This document shows positions 32,749 through 41,112 of a stretch of 64,000 nucleotides of DNA, piece by piece. Position numbers and translations under genes: made by a program. The stretch is from Glaciecola sp. KUL10 (GTDB taxonomy: Bacteria; Pseudomonadota; Gammaproteobacteria; Enterobacterales; Alteromonadaceae): the NCBI RefSeq assembly GCF_003203515.1, contig NZ_BGNG01000005.1:62001-126000 (forward strand), written 5' to 3'. Under the pieces are notes generated by a model that was not told where the DNA came from, did not search any database, and saw only the letters and a list, made by a program, of their open reading frames with translations. Numbering within the stretch: position 1 is the first letter of the stretch; each line of letters begins with the position of its first letter.

Positions 32749-35700
32749 TAATTTCTCTCTACTTCAGTGGTCCAAGTATTTTTTTGTAAACGTTCAAAAC
32801 GTCCATATATGTTTTGAGCCAAACATTCGAAGCCGTTGACACAAGCAACTTCATCTCCATTTTCATCTACTTCAACAACCGCAGACACACACTCTGCTCC
32901 TAGGCAAACGACAGGCTTTACAATATTTTCAATCAATATTTTTGTATCTGGTGCGATACCGGTTTGCGCTAATTGGGCTGAGCGATCTTCTTTATCAATT
33001 ATTTCGCTCAAATTTATGTCACCAACTGCGTTGCCGTTAATTAAATTGACAAGGTAAGCACGACTGTTGCCCGTTGGTGGCGCGCACGCACTTTCACTTG
33101 CGCTGGCGGGCAAATAAGTCGTGAAAAACACTTTATAGTCTAGAATAAGCGGCGATGCTAGGACCTTTTCCCCCCCGTCCGTCAGCCTCATCATCCAACC
33201 GTTTTTACTCGCAAACAAGGTATTTTCCAGTTCACGTTGAGTTTCATCCGCAGAATTTAGCAAGTGTTCAGTGGCATCATAAAGATTTGATTCTGTGAGG
33301 GTTGTCGTTGAAGGCATAGTGAACAACCCACTTTCATCACGCTTAAATACACCGGTATCTTTGACCATATAAAAACGGTCGTCTACAACGGTGTTTAATG
33401 GTCCTGCTCGAAAGCCAGATCCGATAGCTACGGCAAAGTAATGTTCATCGCCGAGGGACACTTCAGATACGTCAGGACCATAGTAGAATCTGCGATTATT
33501 TTCAGCTTCCGTTGAGTTGAAATCCGCTAACTCTGCACCTCTAATAAATTCATTGCCAGACTTGCCATTGTAAATATCTAGTCTAAACAATTGTGCCCCC
33601 ATATCCGCAACATACATGTGATCAGCAAAACCGTCGCTGTCTCGGTCAACAACTGAGATACGTGCAGGAATACTGTACTTCATTTCAGGAATAATAAGGT
33701 CTGCATTGGCATTGCTCGCAGACCATAATAATTCGCCAGTATCAGCATCAATCATATACACACTGTTACCAACATTGTCTTCAGAGCTATTGGTCTTATC
33801 ATCTTGATCTTCATCATAGCCGCCACCAACAATCATCACATTTTTGACAACATCTCCCATACGTACTTTTGTAATAGTTGGACGTGACCATGTTTGCCCC
33901 ATATTAGCAAAGTCGCCAGTACCGCCATCAACTTTGAATACAAGTCTTGGGCTTAGTTTTGTTGAGACGTCAAATACATAGTAATTGTTTCCCCCTCTAC
34001 GCATACCAACATAAAGATAAGTCTTGTCATCGAATTGACGCAGTACTAAATCCCCATCTAATCCGTATATATGATTAAAACTTGACCCATCGCGATAAAA
34101 ATCATAAAGGTTTGCTAGCAGCTCTTTAGGGATAATTGAAAAATTTTCTTCACCCGTCTCTGCGTCAAACGAATGCAAGAAGCCATGATTAGTCGCGACA
34201 AAAATTGCGCTGTCAGTCAAAGAGTAGTTTACGATTACAGGCTGCGAATGAATTGGGTCACCCATTTGAATGCGGACGTCGGAAGTAGAGCCATCGCCAT
34301 CCTCATCGCGAACATCAACACCGCGAGCCCATTTGAGGACGGTTTCCCTCAAAGCTGCGGAATCGGAGAGAAGGTGTACATTGAGGTCTTCTGCAGTAAT
34401 ATTAGTATTAGACTCTGATAGTTCGTTAGCGGTCGTAAAAATGTTACCCGTGGCGTTAAAAGTATATGATCTTCTCACTAAATCTAGACGGCTTGCTGCC
34501 CCGCCCTGCCTAACATCATTACCATCAGCTAACGGAGACCAATAACTATGTGCATTTTCAGAAAAGAAACCTGTTGAGCCATCTACTGCATTTATACCGT
34601 TTTTATCGAGTACTTCGTCTCCTGAAATTTTATATTTTTTAAGATTGCCAGGCCATACCGCTCCTTCAGCCGGTTTGAATAGCGCAAAATACAGCTCGTC
34701 ACGGTGAGTAAGGCGGTTTAACTGGTTGACAGCTACGCCAGGAGAAACAAAAGTTGCATTAACATCCTTTACGTTTCTGAGAATTGTTTGAAATGCAGTG
34801 ACAAGATCTGCACTGTTATCCGCTTCGTAAAAGCCACCGCCACTTTCAAGCGCAATTTTATTTAAGAAGTTAGATGCAGTCGCATTGGCAGCAAATCCAA
34901 TCGTATGTGTAATCACTCTTGCATCAATTGCTGTTCGGTCTTTATCTGCTAGGTTTTTGACTAAATCAAGACCGCATTTCTCTCCTCCACTCCCGCTACA
35001 ATTTGTGCCGAGTAACGCTTGTATTTCATCAACACTATGATTGTTATTTGCCACTCCATCTGAAAGTAAAACAATATGGTTATTAGTCTGACACTGCAAA
35101 TCAACAATAGGGGATATGTATGTTGCGCCGCTGGGGATCTGTTCATTGATACAATCACTATCACTCAAGTCGTCATCTTCACAACCTGAAGGTCTTATGG
35201 GATCATCTCCAATGTACGATGAACGATGACTGACGCGCGTGTTTCGTCTAACAGTGCTGCTGACAGACGACTCGCCTCGTTTCAATCCGTAATACACATC
35301 CTTGCCACCGTAATACAGCGATGCCTCATAGAGTGTGTCTACAATAGGGGTTAGTCCACTAGCTGATAGTTCATCCACCTTGCTCATTAAATGTTCTCGA
35401 ACTGTAGAACTAGTCCCGGGTGTAGCATTGGCTTCAAACTCAATAACAAGTCTTGCGGCACCTGAAGGTTTTCCGTTGTAAGTGTATGCTCCGCGTTTGT
35501 TACTCGTAAAATCAGATAAAATGAACATCATGTCATTATTGATATTCCAACCACTGCGGTTAACAATTTGTTGAACGATGTTGGTCACAGATGGGCTTTG
35601 GTATACTTGATTGCGATACCAAGGGCCAATACCCGTCCAATTAATAGCAGCTGTCTTTGCTTTGTCACGCAACATGTAACGCGTATAGGGGGCAAAGTCA

Positions 35701-36836
35701 CTGGGGTTGTTCTCATTCACTCCTTCAATCGTCATCGACGCAGTACCACTTGTGTAGGTCTGATAGGCAGTAAATTCTAAGTAAGCATTTAATACGTTTG
35801 CATTTTTTGGTAACTCGATATTTTTGAACCGTAAACCAATATATGCATTGCTACTGTTATAGAGTGTTAGCTCGCTACCCGTGGACTGATAACCGTTACT
35901 TTGCTCTTCAGCATTTTCGTCCTGCTGGTCGACTTGGTAAATCATGCTATCTCGGATACACCCAGTTGCGCTGGTTTCATCATATGTAATGACTATTTGA
36001 GGTGACAACCCCGTTCCCTCATCAATTGAGGTGGTTGAACGAGCACTTGTTCCATTTAAACTAGCGCCTTCAATTATCAAATTTAAATCATTCCCTCCAC
36101 ACCAATCAGCGCGGTCGATGACCTCTTGCACAACATTGGTAAAGTCAGGTGACGTAATGCTCTCACCTGATAAAGGCCAATCATTATCACTGTCCCAAAC
36201 GACTTCATTTGACGTCACCGATCTGGCAGAAAGATTATTGTTTGAATTTTCAAATACAGGAGCGTCACCATTATTTTCAGCGCGAATGGTTAGTGTTGAA
36301 GAAGCTGTATTAAGACCTTCTGAGGAAAATCGTAAAAATGCGCCTGTAATAATTGCATTTCTTGGAATATTTAAATTTCTAAATCGCAAGCCAGTCAGCA
36401 CAGAAGCAGTGCCTTGTGTCAGTTGCAAAGTGTTTGAGTACATATTGAGATTTCCATCAATCTCATACACATCATCTTCACCACGAGTCACCGGCACAAT
36501 CAATTCGGGGGACACCGGCGTATCAATACCCCTTATAGGGAAAAGAACGGGACCACCAAAATCAGAGAAACGCATAAGCCCAGCATTGATGTTTGTTGCC
36601 GAGGACAGCGCATCTTTTAAGGCATTTTGAACTCTTAACATCCGAGATTGAGAGGTGCCATCTTTCGATGCCATACTGCCAGATGTATCCATGATGAACA
36701 GTACATTGGGGTAATACTCAACATCAGATGAGCCCGTACCTAAATAGATTTCTAAATCATCGGCAAAGGCAGCAACACTGATACAAACACTTAGTATTGC
36801 TGAACATATAAGGCTACTAAACTTTGTATACTTCAT
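32748..36836 (-). CDS. pilY1: Type IV pilus tip adhesin/assembly protein PilY1
   Basis: PilY1 is a secreted pilus-tip protein that acts in adhesion, surface sensing and pilus retraction control. The start chosen (ATG at 36836, TGAGGT just upstream) gives a signal peptide ending VAAFA and 1362 residues. The longer frame would overlap pilX and hide the signal peptide. A von Willebrand A domain begins near residue 44 with the metal site DTSGS at 50-54 and resumes near 480. Between them lie two related ~170-residue insert domains (about 123-296 and 300-478). The C-terminal half is the PilY1 beta-propeller, with the calcium-binding loop DRDSDGFADHMYVAD. Located in the pilV-W-X-Y1-E operon. Confidence 0.95.
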   Translation of the reverse strand: MKYTKFSSLICSAILSVCISVAAFADDLEIYLGTGSSDVEYYPNVLFIMDTSGSMASKDGTSQSRMLRVQNALKDALSSATNINAGLMRFSDFGGPVLFPIRGIDTPVSPELIVPVTRGEDDVYEIDGNLNMYSNTLQLTQGTASVLTGLRFRNLNIPRNAIITGAFLRFSSEGLNTASSTLTIRAENNGDAPVFENSNNNLSARSVTSNEVVWDSDNDWPLSGESITSPDFTNVVQEVIDRADWCGGNDLNLIIEGASLNGTSARSTTSIDEGTGLSPQIVITYDETSATGCIRDSMIYQVDQQDENAEEQSNGYQSTGSELTLYNSSNAYIGLRFKNIELPKNANVLNAYLEFTAYQTYTSGTASMTIEGVNENNPSDFAPYTRYMLRDKAKTAAINWTGIGPWYRNQVYQSPSVTNIVQQIVNRSGWNINNDMMFILSDFTSNKRGAYTYNGKPSGAARLVIEFEANATPGTSSTVREHLMSKVDELSASGLTPIVDTLYEASLYYGGKDVYYGLKRGESSVSSTVRRNTRVSHRSSYIGDDPIRPSGCEDDDLSDSDCINEQIPSGATYISPIVDLQCQTNNHIVLLSDGVANNNHSVDEIQALLGTNCSGSGGEKCGLDLVKNLADKDRTAIDARVITHTIGFAANATASNFLNKIALESGGGFYEADNSADLVTAFQTILRNVKDVNATFVSPGVAVNQLNRLTHRDELYFALFKPAEGAVWPGNLKKYKISGDEVLDKNGINAVDGSTGFFSENAHSYWSPLADGNDVRQGGAASRLDLVRRSYTFNATGNIFTTANELSESNTNITAEDLNVHLLSDSAALRETVLKWARGVDVRDEDGDGSTSDVRIQMGDPIHSQPVIVNYSLTDSAIFVATNHGFLHSFDAETGEENFSIIPKELLANLYDFYRDGSSFNHIYGLDGDLVLRQFDDKTYLYVGMRRGGNNYYVFDVSTKLSPRLVFKVDGGTGDFANMGQTWSRPTITKVRMGDVVKNVMIVGGGYDEDQDDKTNSSEDNVGNSVYMIDADTGELLWSASNANADLIIPEMKYSIPARISVVDRDSDGFADHMYVADMGAQLFRLDIYNGKSGNEFIRGAELADFNSTEAENNRRFYYGPDVSEVSLGDEHYFAVAIGSGFRAGPLNTVVDDRFYMVKDTGVFKRDESGLFTMPSTTTLTESNLYDATEHLLNSADETQRELENTLFASKNGWMMRLTDGGEKVLASPLILDYKVFFTTYLPASASESACAPPTGNSRAYLVNLINGNAVGDINLSEIIDKEDRSAQLAQTGIAPDTKILIENIVKPVVCLGAECVSAVVEVDENGDEVACVNGFECLAQNIYGRFERLQKNTWTTEVERN

Positions 36837-36846
36837 ACGAAATACC

Positions 36847-37437
36847 TCATTGTCCTGTTGCTGGTGCAAAGACAGCTGCGCTGAGCGTATTTGCAACAGC
36901 ATAATTGCTGCCCGCAGTTTGCCCACAGCCTCGAATCATAAAGACATGGCAATTAATATTACTTCCACCAATCACATTACTTGAACCACGGCAGGCTTGC
37001 TCCCGCACGAAGGTGGTTCTGGACCAACTTCTCACTTCGGGGTTGTCTCTATAATTACCTTCAGCAATATGACGTGTGCCTCTGGTCAACCCAGTTGATG
37101 TTATGATTCTGTCGGTACGGTTGTCATCAAAGCAGCTCAGCGTTTCAACGGTTCTATCGAGCGCATTTTGTTGCCTCGCTTCTGAAAGTGGATCACTCAA
37201 GCCAGCGTTCGCGAGAAGGCTTTCATCTTCTGACTCAAATACAACGCCGGCAAGAGCAGCTTCTGCGGCATCAAATGCAACCGACTTTCGCTCTAAAGAT
37301 GACGCCATTTTGTTTTGCATCAAGCTAGAAGAGACCGAAGCTACGCCTAAGACGGTCATCGAGAGCAAGACTAATAATGCAAATACCATCACTAAGCCCT
37401 TTTGAGTTTGGGCCGTTCGATTACTCATCTGAGTCAT
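36847..37437 (-). CDS. pilX: Minor pilin PilX
   Basis: The 196-residue protein begins with a Gln/Lys leader and QKGLVMVFALLVLLSMTVLGVAS, the PilX N-terminal helix that lacks the pilin Glu5. Next comes the characteristic MQNKMASSLERKSVAFDAAEAAL. The C-terminal region has four Cys. The start ATG overlaps the pilW stop (ATGA); an alternative ATG lies three codons in. It is followed by pilY1 after 10 bp. Confidence 0.93.
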   Translation of the reverse strand: MTQMSNRTAQTQKGLVMVFALLVLLSMTVLGVASVSSSLMQNKMASSLERKSVAFDAAEAALAGVVFESEDESLLANAGLSDPLSEARQQNALDRTVETLSCFDDNRTDRIITSTGLTRGTRHIAEGNYRDNPEVRSWSRTTFVREQACRGSSNVIGGSNINCHVFMIRGCGQTAGSNYAVANTLSAAVFAPATGQ

Positions 37438-38339
37438 ACACTACTCCTGACATAGTTCTTCATATTGCGCAGCGTAATCGTGGTCTCAAATGATTTATAC
37501 AAGGCATCGTTATTGGTGCTAAACGCATCTTCGTTTAGCAGCTTGAAAGTGGGTGCGTTATCCACATTGATTTGAGCATCACTTTTAACAACCAAAGCTA
37601 ATCGCATTGCCACCACAAATTCACCATTTGCAAACGCGTTAGTTAAGCTATCCGCATCGACAAATTGAATCGGCCTTGCAGTGCCATTTGAACCAGCAAA
37701 ACTAGAGACACCGTAAGTGACTTGAAAACTTTCGACACCATCTAGCAGTGTAAAAGCGGCATGCGAATTATGTCCAACGGCATCTTTTTGTCCCCTAAGG
37801 TAGCGGCCGTCAAACCCTCTGCACTTCAATTTGTTGTTTTCTACAAAGTACTCGTTGACTGCATAAAACATCGCCCCGTCGGCATAGCCAAGTTTATAGC
37901 CTCGACAATCCCGTTCTGCTAACAAACTAACCACTAGAACATCGCTATTACCACTTGCGCCTTGTGTGCTACCTAAGCTAGCTCTTACCCCGAACTCGTT
38001 GGGTAAGATAATCGGATGAGCACGCACGAATTGGTTTTCTTCGACCAAGTCAATCACATTTGCAAGATGGTCAACCTGCGGATTGAGTTCATCATACATA
38101 CCGACCATTAAGAGTTCATTGCGCATTCTGTTAATAATGAAGCGGCCACTTTCTTGTGTAGACGCCACTGCTCGATTCAAGCGCTCTGTCACACTATTAC
38201 TTGCCATTACTTGAATGATCGCTGTTGAGATAACCAAGCCGAGCGCCAAGGTGATCATGATTTCGATCAGTGTAAAACCCGCTTGTTTATCAAAGGTAGG
38301 AACAGCAGCTTTAATATTGATATGTTTTGAGGTCATCAC
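37434..38339 (-). CDS. pilW: Minor pilin PilW
   Basis: The 301-residue minor pilin has the prepilin site after DKQAG, mature start FTLIEIMITLALGLVISTAIIQ with Glu5, and the PilW hallmark QESGRFIINRMRNELLMVGMY. It overlaps both neighbours by four bases in ATGA arrangements, so pilV, pilW and pilX should be translated in series. Confidence 0.94.
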   Translation of the reverse strand: MMTSKHINIKAAVPTFDKQAGFTLIEIMITLALGLVISTAIIQVMASNSVTERLNRAVASTQESGRFIINRMRNELLMVGMYDELNPQVDHLANVIDLVEENQFVRAHPIILPNEFGVRASLGSTQGASGNSDVLVVSLLAERDCRGYKLGYADGAMFYAVNEYFVENNKLKCRGFDGRYLRGQKDAVGHNSHAAFTLLDGVESFQVTYGVSSFAGSNGTARPIQFVDADSLTNAFANGEFVVAMRLALVVKSDAQINVDNAPTFKLLNEDAFSTNNDALYKSFETTITLRNMKNYVRSSV

Positions 38340-39007
38340 AATGTCACCTCAATCACGATACAGTCATTACTTTCGCTTGTAGATGCATTGCAGTCACTGT
38401 TTAAAATTTTACTGTGGTTTTGTAAGGATTTGGTAGGCCACTTAATAATCACATTATGAATGGAACCTGCTGAACAAACATCAGCATCTGTATTGTCATT
38501 GTCTGTGCAGCTAAGGGCAATAGTAGCGTTAGGGTTACTTTGTACGACCGCACATGACATTTCATGCGCGTCAAACATAGCAAACTCTTGTGCACTGCAC
38601 TCTCCTGTTTGGCAATTAGGGATATCAGCAGGGTGTGTCTGGCAAAAACACTCAAATGGATTATTACCCGAGATACACGTCAAATCAGCAAAGTTATAAG
38701 CATTCGAACTAAAGTAAGCATTGTCTACGACGAAGCCATCTCTTTGCGCCGATGGAACAGCATTTGCGATTAGCCTTTCACTAAATTGCTGTGCAACGAG
38801 TACCGCTTGCGTGCGATTCAATGCATCAGAATTGGATAACGCACTGACAAATTGCAGTGAGGCCACACCAAGTAAACCAACCGATAAGATAAATAGTGTA
38901 ATAAGAACTTCGACCATACCTACACCCGTTTGACCTAGGAAGGCATTGGCATTGTTTATATTTAGTGGACTATTTGCGTTTGAGCAATTTATCTTAACAC
39001 CTTGCAT
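38336..39007 (-). CDS. pilV: Minor pilin PilV
   Basis: The 223-residue protein contains the PilV helix QTGVGMVEVLITLFILSVGLLGVASLQF, where prepilin peptidase would cut after Gly with Glu at +5, followed by ALNRTQAVLVAQQFSERL. The start chosen is ATG at 39007, with AGAAGAG five bases upstream; a GTG two codons earlier is also possible. With either start the leader is about 28 residues, longer than usual, and no internal start exists. It is the first gene of the pilV-W-X-Y1-E operon and follows ispH on the same strand. Confidence 0.9.
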   Translation of the reverse strand: MQGVKINCSNANSPLNINNANAFLGQTGVGMVEVLITLFILSVGLLGVASLQFVSALSNSDALNRTQAVLVAQQFSERLIANAVPSAQRDGFVVDNAYFSSNAYNFADLTCISGNNPFECFCQTHPADIPNCQTGECSAQEFAMFDAHEMSCAVVQSNPNATIALSCTDNDNTDADVCSAGSIHNVIIKWPTKSLQNHSKILNSDCNASTSESNDCIVIEVTL

Positions 39008-39150
39008 TAGCACTCTTCTGACTATTTCAACAGCAACACAATAACGAAAACTGGTGGCTTATTGGTTATTTTGAAATAGTGTAAGGTATTAAATACTGAG
39101 ATTAACTGGTAATAAGGATAGATTTAGCTGGAAAATTCTTTTGATAAATT

Positions 39151-39173
39151 AGAGGCTTAGCACTTAAGCCTCT
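39151..39173 (-). terminator. Possible terminator between pilV and ispH
   Basis: A 9-bp stem (AGAGGCTTA at 39151-39159 with TAAGCCTCT at 39165-39173, 5-nt loop) lies between pilV and ispH. pilV is on its left and ispH ends on its right, so on the minus strand it falls upstream of neither promoter in an obvious way and could end neither gene: it lies after the ispH stop in the direction of ispH transcription. The following T tract is short (AATTT), so a weak stop for the ispH operon is the best reading. Confidence 0.45.
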
Positions 39174-39208
39174 ATACTCCATGCGTGTAAGCAGCGGTAT
39201 TTTGATAC

Positions 39209-40150
39209 CTAAAGTTGTTTAATTCTAAGCTCTTTGGGCACTGCGAATTCTATATTCTCTTCTCTGCCTTGCCTTTCTGTCGCTTTAGTCGCGCCCCACT
39301 CGCTGAGTTTATCAATGACGCCTTGCACAAGGACTTCCGGCGCTGATGCACCTGCGGTTACCCCAATTGAATTGACATTATTCAGCCAATCTTTTTGAAT
39401 ACAATTAGCATCTGCGATCAAATAGGCCTTGGACCCTATTTTCTCAGCAAGTTCTCGAAGCCTGTTCGAATTGGAGCTATTTTGTGCGCCGACGACTAAA
39501 AGCACATCGCAGTCCGCAGCCAGCTCTCGTACGGAATCTTGACGATTTTGAGTCGCATAGCAAATATCGTCTTTTCTTGGGCCATCTATTTTAGGAAATT
39601 TTTTGCGCAGTGCGTCGATTACATCGGCAGTATCATCTACTGACAAAGTCGTTTGACTACAATAGTATAGTTCATCAGGGTTCTTCACACTCAATGCTTC
39701 AACATCTTTGATATCTTCTACCAAGTAGATTCCGCCATCTGCGTTATTGTATTGCCCCATTGTACCTTCAACTTCTGGGTGTCCATGGTGCCCGATTAGT
39801 ACACATTCGGTTCCTTTTTTACTGGCACGCATGACTTCCATGTGCACTTTGGTTACCAAAGGACAAGTTGCATCAAAGACTTTAAGTCCTCGCTCATTGG
39901 CCTCGCTTCTCACCGCTTGAGATACGCCGTGCGCAGAAAAAATAACAATGGTATCGTCAGGCACCTCTTTTAATTCATCAACGAATACGGCACCGCGGCT
40001 TTTGAGACCATCTACCACAAACTTATTATGGACAACTTCATGACGCACATAAATCGGTGGTCCAAATATTTCAAGTGCTCGCTCAACAATAGTGATCGCA
40101 CGGTCTACCCCTGCGCAAAAACCTCTTGGATTGGCTAAATGTATTTGCAT
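39209..40150 (-). CDS. ispH: 4-hydroxy-3-methylbut-2-enyl diphosphate reductase
   Basis: IspH is an iron-sulfur enzyme that makes IPP and DMAPP in the last step of the MEP pathway. The three cluster cysteines are Cys12 (NPRGFCAGV), the Cys of [11 protein letters not shown] and the Cys of [10 protein letters not shown]. Active-site histidines lie in RHEVVHN and [10 protein letters not shown]. Length (313) matches the family. It lies 4 bp after fkpB at the end of the ribF-ileS-lspA-fkpB-ispH series, and the minor pilin operon follows, as in Pseudomonas. Confidence 0.97.
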   Translation of the reverse strand: MQIHLANPRGFCAGVDRAITIVERALEIFGPPIYVRHEVVHNKFVVDGLKSRGAVFVDELKEVPDDTIVIFSAHGVSQAVRSEANERGLKVFDATCPLVTKVHMEVMRASKKGTECVLIGHHGHPEVEGTMGQYNNADGGIYLVEDIKDVEALSVKNPDELYYCSQTTLSVDDTADVIDALRKKFPKIDGPRKDDICYATQNRQDSVRELAADCDVLLVVGAQNSSNSNRLRELAEKIGSKAYLIADANCIQKDWLNNVNSIGVTAGASAPEVLVQGVIDKLSEWGATKATERQGREENIEFAVPKELRIKQL

Positions 40151-40154
40151 AGTG

Positions 40155-40622
40155 TTAATCCTTCAACTCGCCTTCAGTGTGTCGAACTTCGATGATTTCT
40201 ACATCAAATACTACATCTTGCCCAGCTAATGGGTGATTAAAGTCGACCGTTACAGATAAGGGCGATACTGCTCTTATAATACCAGGTAACTCACTACCGT
40301 CGGGTTGTGCAAATCCCATAATCATCCCTTCTTGTAAATCTGCATCAGCATCAAACTTGGTTCGGTCCAAATAGTAGATGTTGTCAGGGTTGGGCATTCC
40401 AAAAGCATCGACCGCAGCCAAACTAAACTCTTTTCGGTCACCGGCAGTCAAGCCACGCAAACAATCTTCAAAGTTTTTGGTCAAACTGCCATCACCCATT
40501 ACCATTTTTGCGGGCTTATTATTCACGCGCGTACTGTCGGCTGCTGAGCCGTCTGATAATTTAAGGTCAAAATGTAGAATTACTTCACAATTATCGCCAA
40601 TTTGAATTGATTCAACGCTCAA
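40155..40622 (-). CDS. fkpB: FKBP-type peptidyl-prolyl isomerase FkpB (SlpA)
   Basis: The 155-residue protein belongs to the SlyD-like FKBP class without a metal tail. It contains [37 protein letters not shown] and [21 protein letters not shown], all close to E. coli FkpB. The start chosen is TTG at 40622 with GAGG nine bases upstream, giving MSVES like the E. coli protein. An ATG five codons earlier (40637) has no ribosome-binding site. The start lies inside the end of lspA, so the two overlap by 11 bases and are probably coupled. Confidence 0.92.
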   Translation of the reverse strand: MSVESIQIGDNCEVILHFDLKLSDGSAADSTRVNNKPAKMVMGDGSLTKNFEDCLRGLTAGDRKEFSLAAVDAFGMPNPDNIYYLDRTKFDADADLQEGMIMGFAQPDGSELPGIIRAVSPLSVTVDFNHPLAGQDVVFDVEIIEVRHTEGELKD

Positions 40623-41112
40623 GTTCGTTTGCCTCATTATTTTTAAACATATCTATAATTAGCAGTGCAGCGCCGATAAAGATCGCACTGTCCGCAATAT
40701 TAAATGCTGGCCAGTGATAGCTACCATAATAGAGGTCAATAAAATCAATTACATAGCCATAAGCAATTCGATCATAAACATTGCCTAGTGCTCCGCCTAG
40801 AATAAACGCAAACGCAACCGGGAGTAATACTTGTTTACGTTCTGTTTGCTTCAACCACCACAAAATCAAACCACTTACTACAAGCGCTACGATAGTTAAA
40901 AAGTAACGTTGCCAACCGCCGGCATCATATAAAAAGCTGAATGCTGCGCCGTAATTATGAACGTAGGTAAAATTGAAAAAAGAAGTCAATTGAATTCGCT
41001 CATAAAGATCCATAGACGCTACGATTGATTGCTTACTCCACTGGTCCAAAACAAAAGCAATTAACGAAATCCACAAAAAACGCCAGCCCGTTTGGGTAAA
41101 TAATTTAAGCAT
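40612..41112 (-). CDS. lspA: Lipoprotein signal peptidase
   Basis: LspA cleaves prolipoproteins ahead of the lipidated cysteine. The 166-residue protein starts at the ATG that overlaps the ileS stop by eight bases, giving [15 protein letters not shown] much longer frame upstream lies inside ileS and is not credible. Four membrane segments are visible. The catalytic aspartates are in [11 protein letters not shown] and [11 protein letters not shown], and NYGAAFSFL is the conserved region after helix 2. Confidence 0.96.
   Translation of the reverse strand: MLKLFTQTGWRFLWISLIAFVLDQWSKQSIVASMDLYERIQLTSFFNFTYVHNYGAAFSFLYDAGGWQRYFLTIVALVVSGLILWWLKQTERKQVLLPVAFAFILGGALGNVYDRIAYGYVIDFIDLYYGSYHWPAFNIADSAIFIGAALLIIDMFKNNEANELER

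Noticed and set aside
36031-36630. 199-codon frame on the plus strand
   Set aside because: Antisense to pilY1 in the vWA insert region, no family match.
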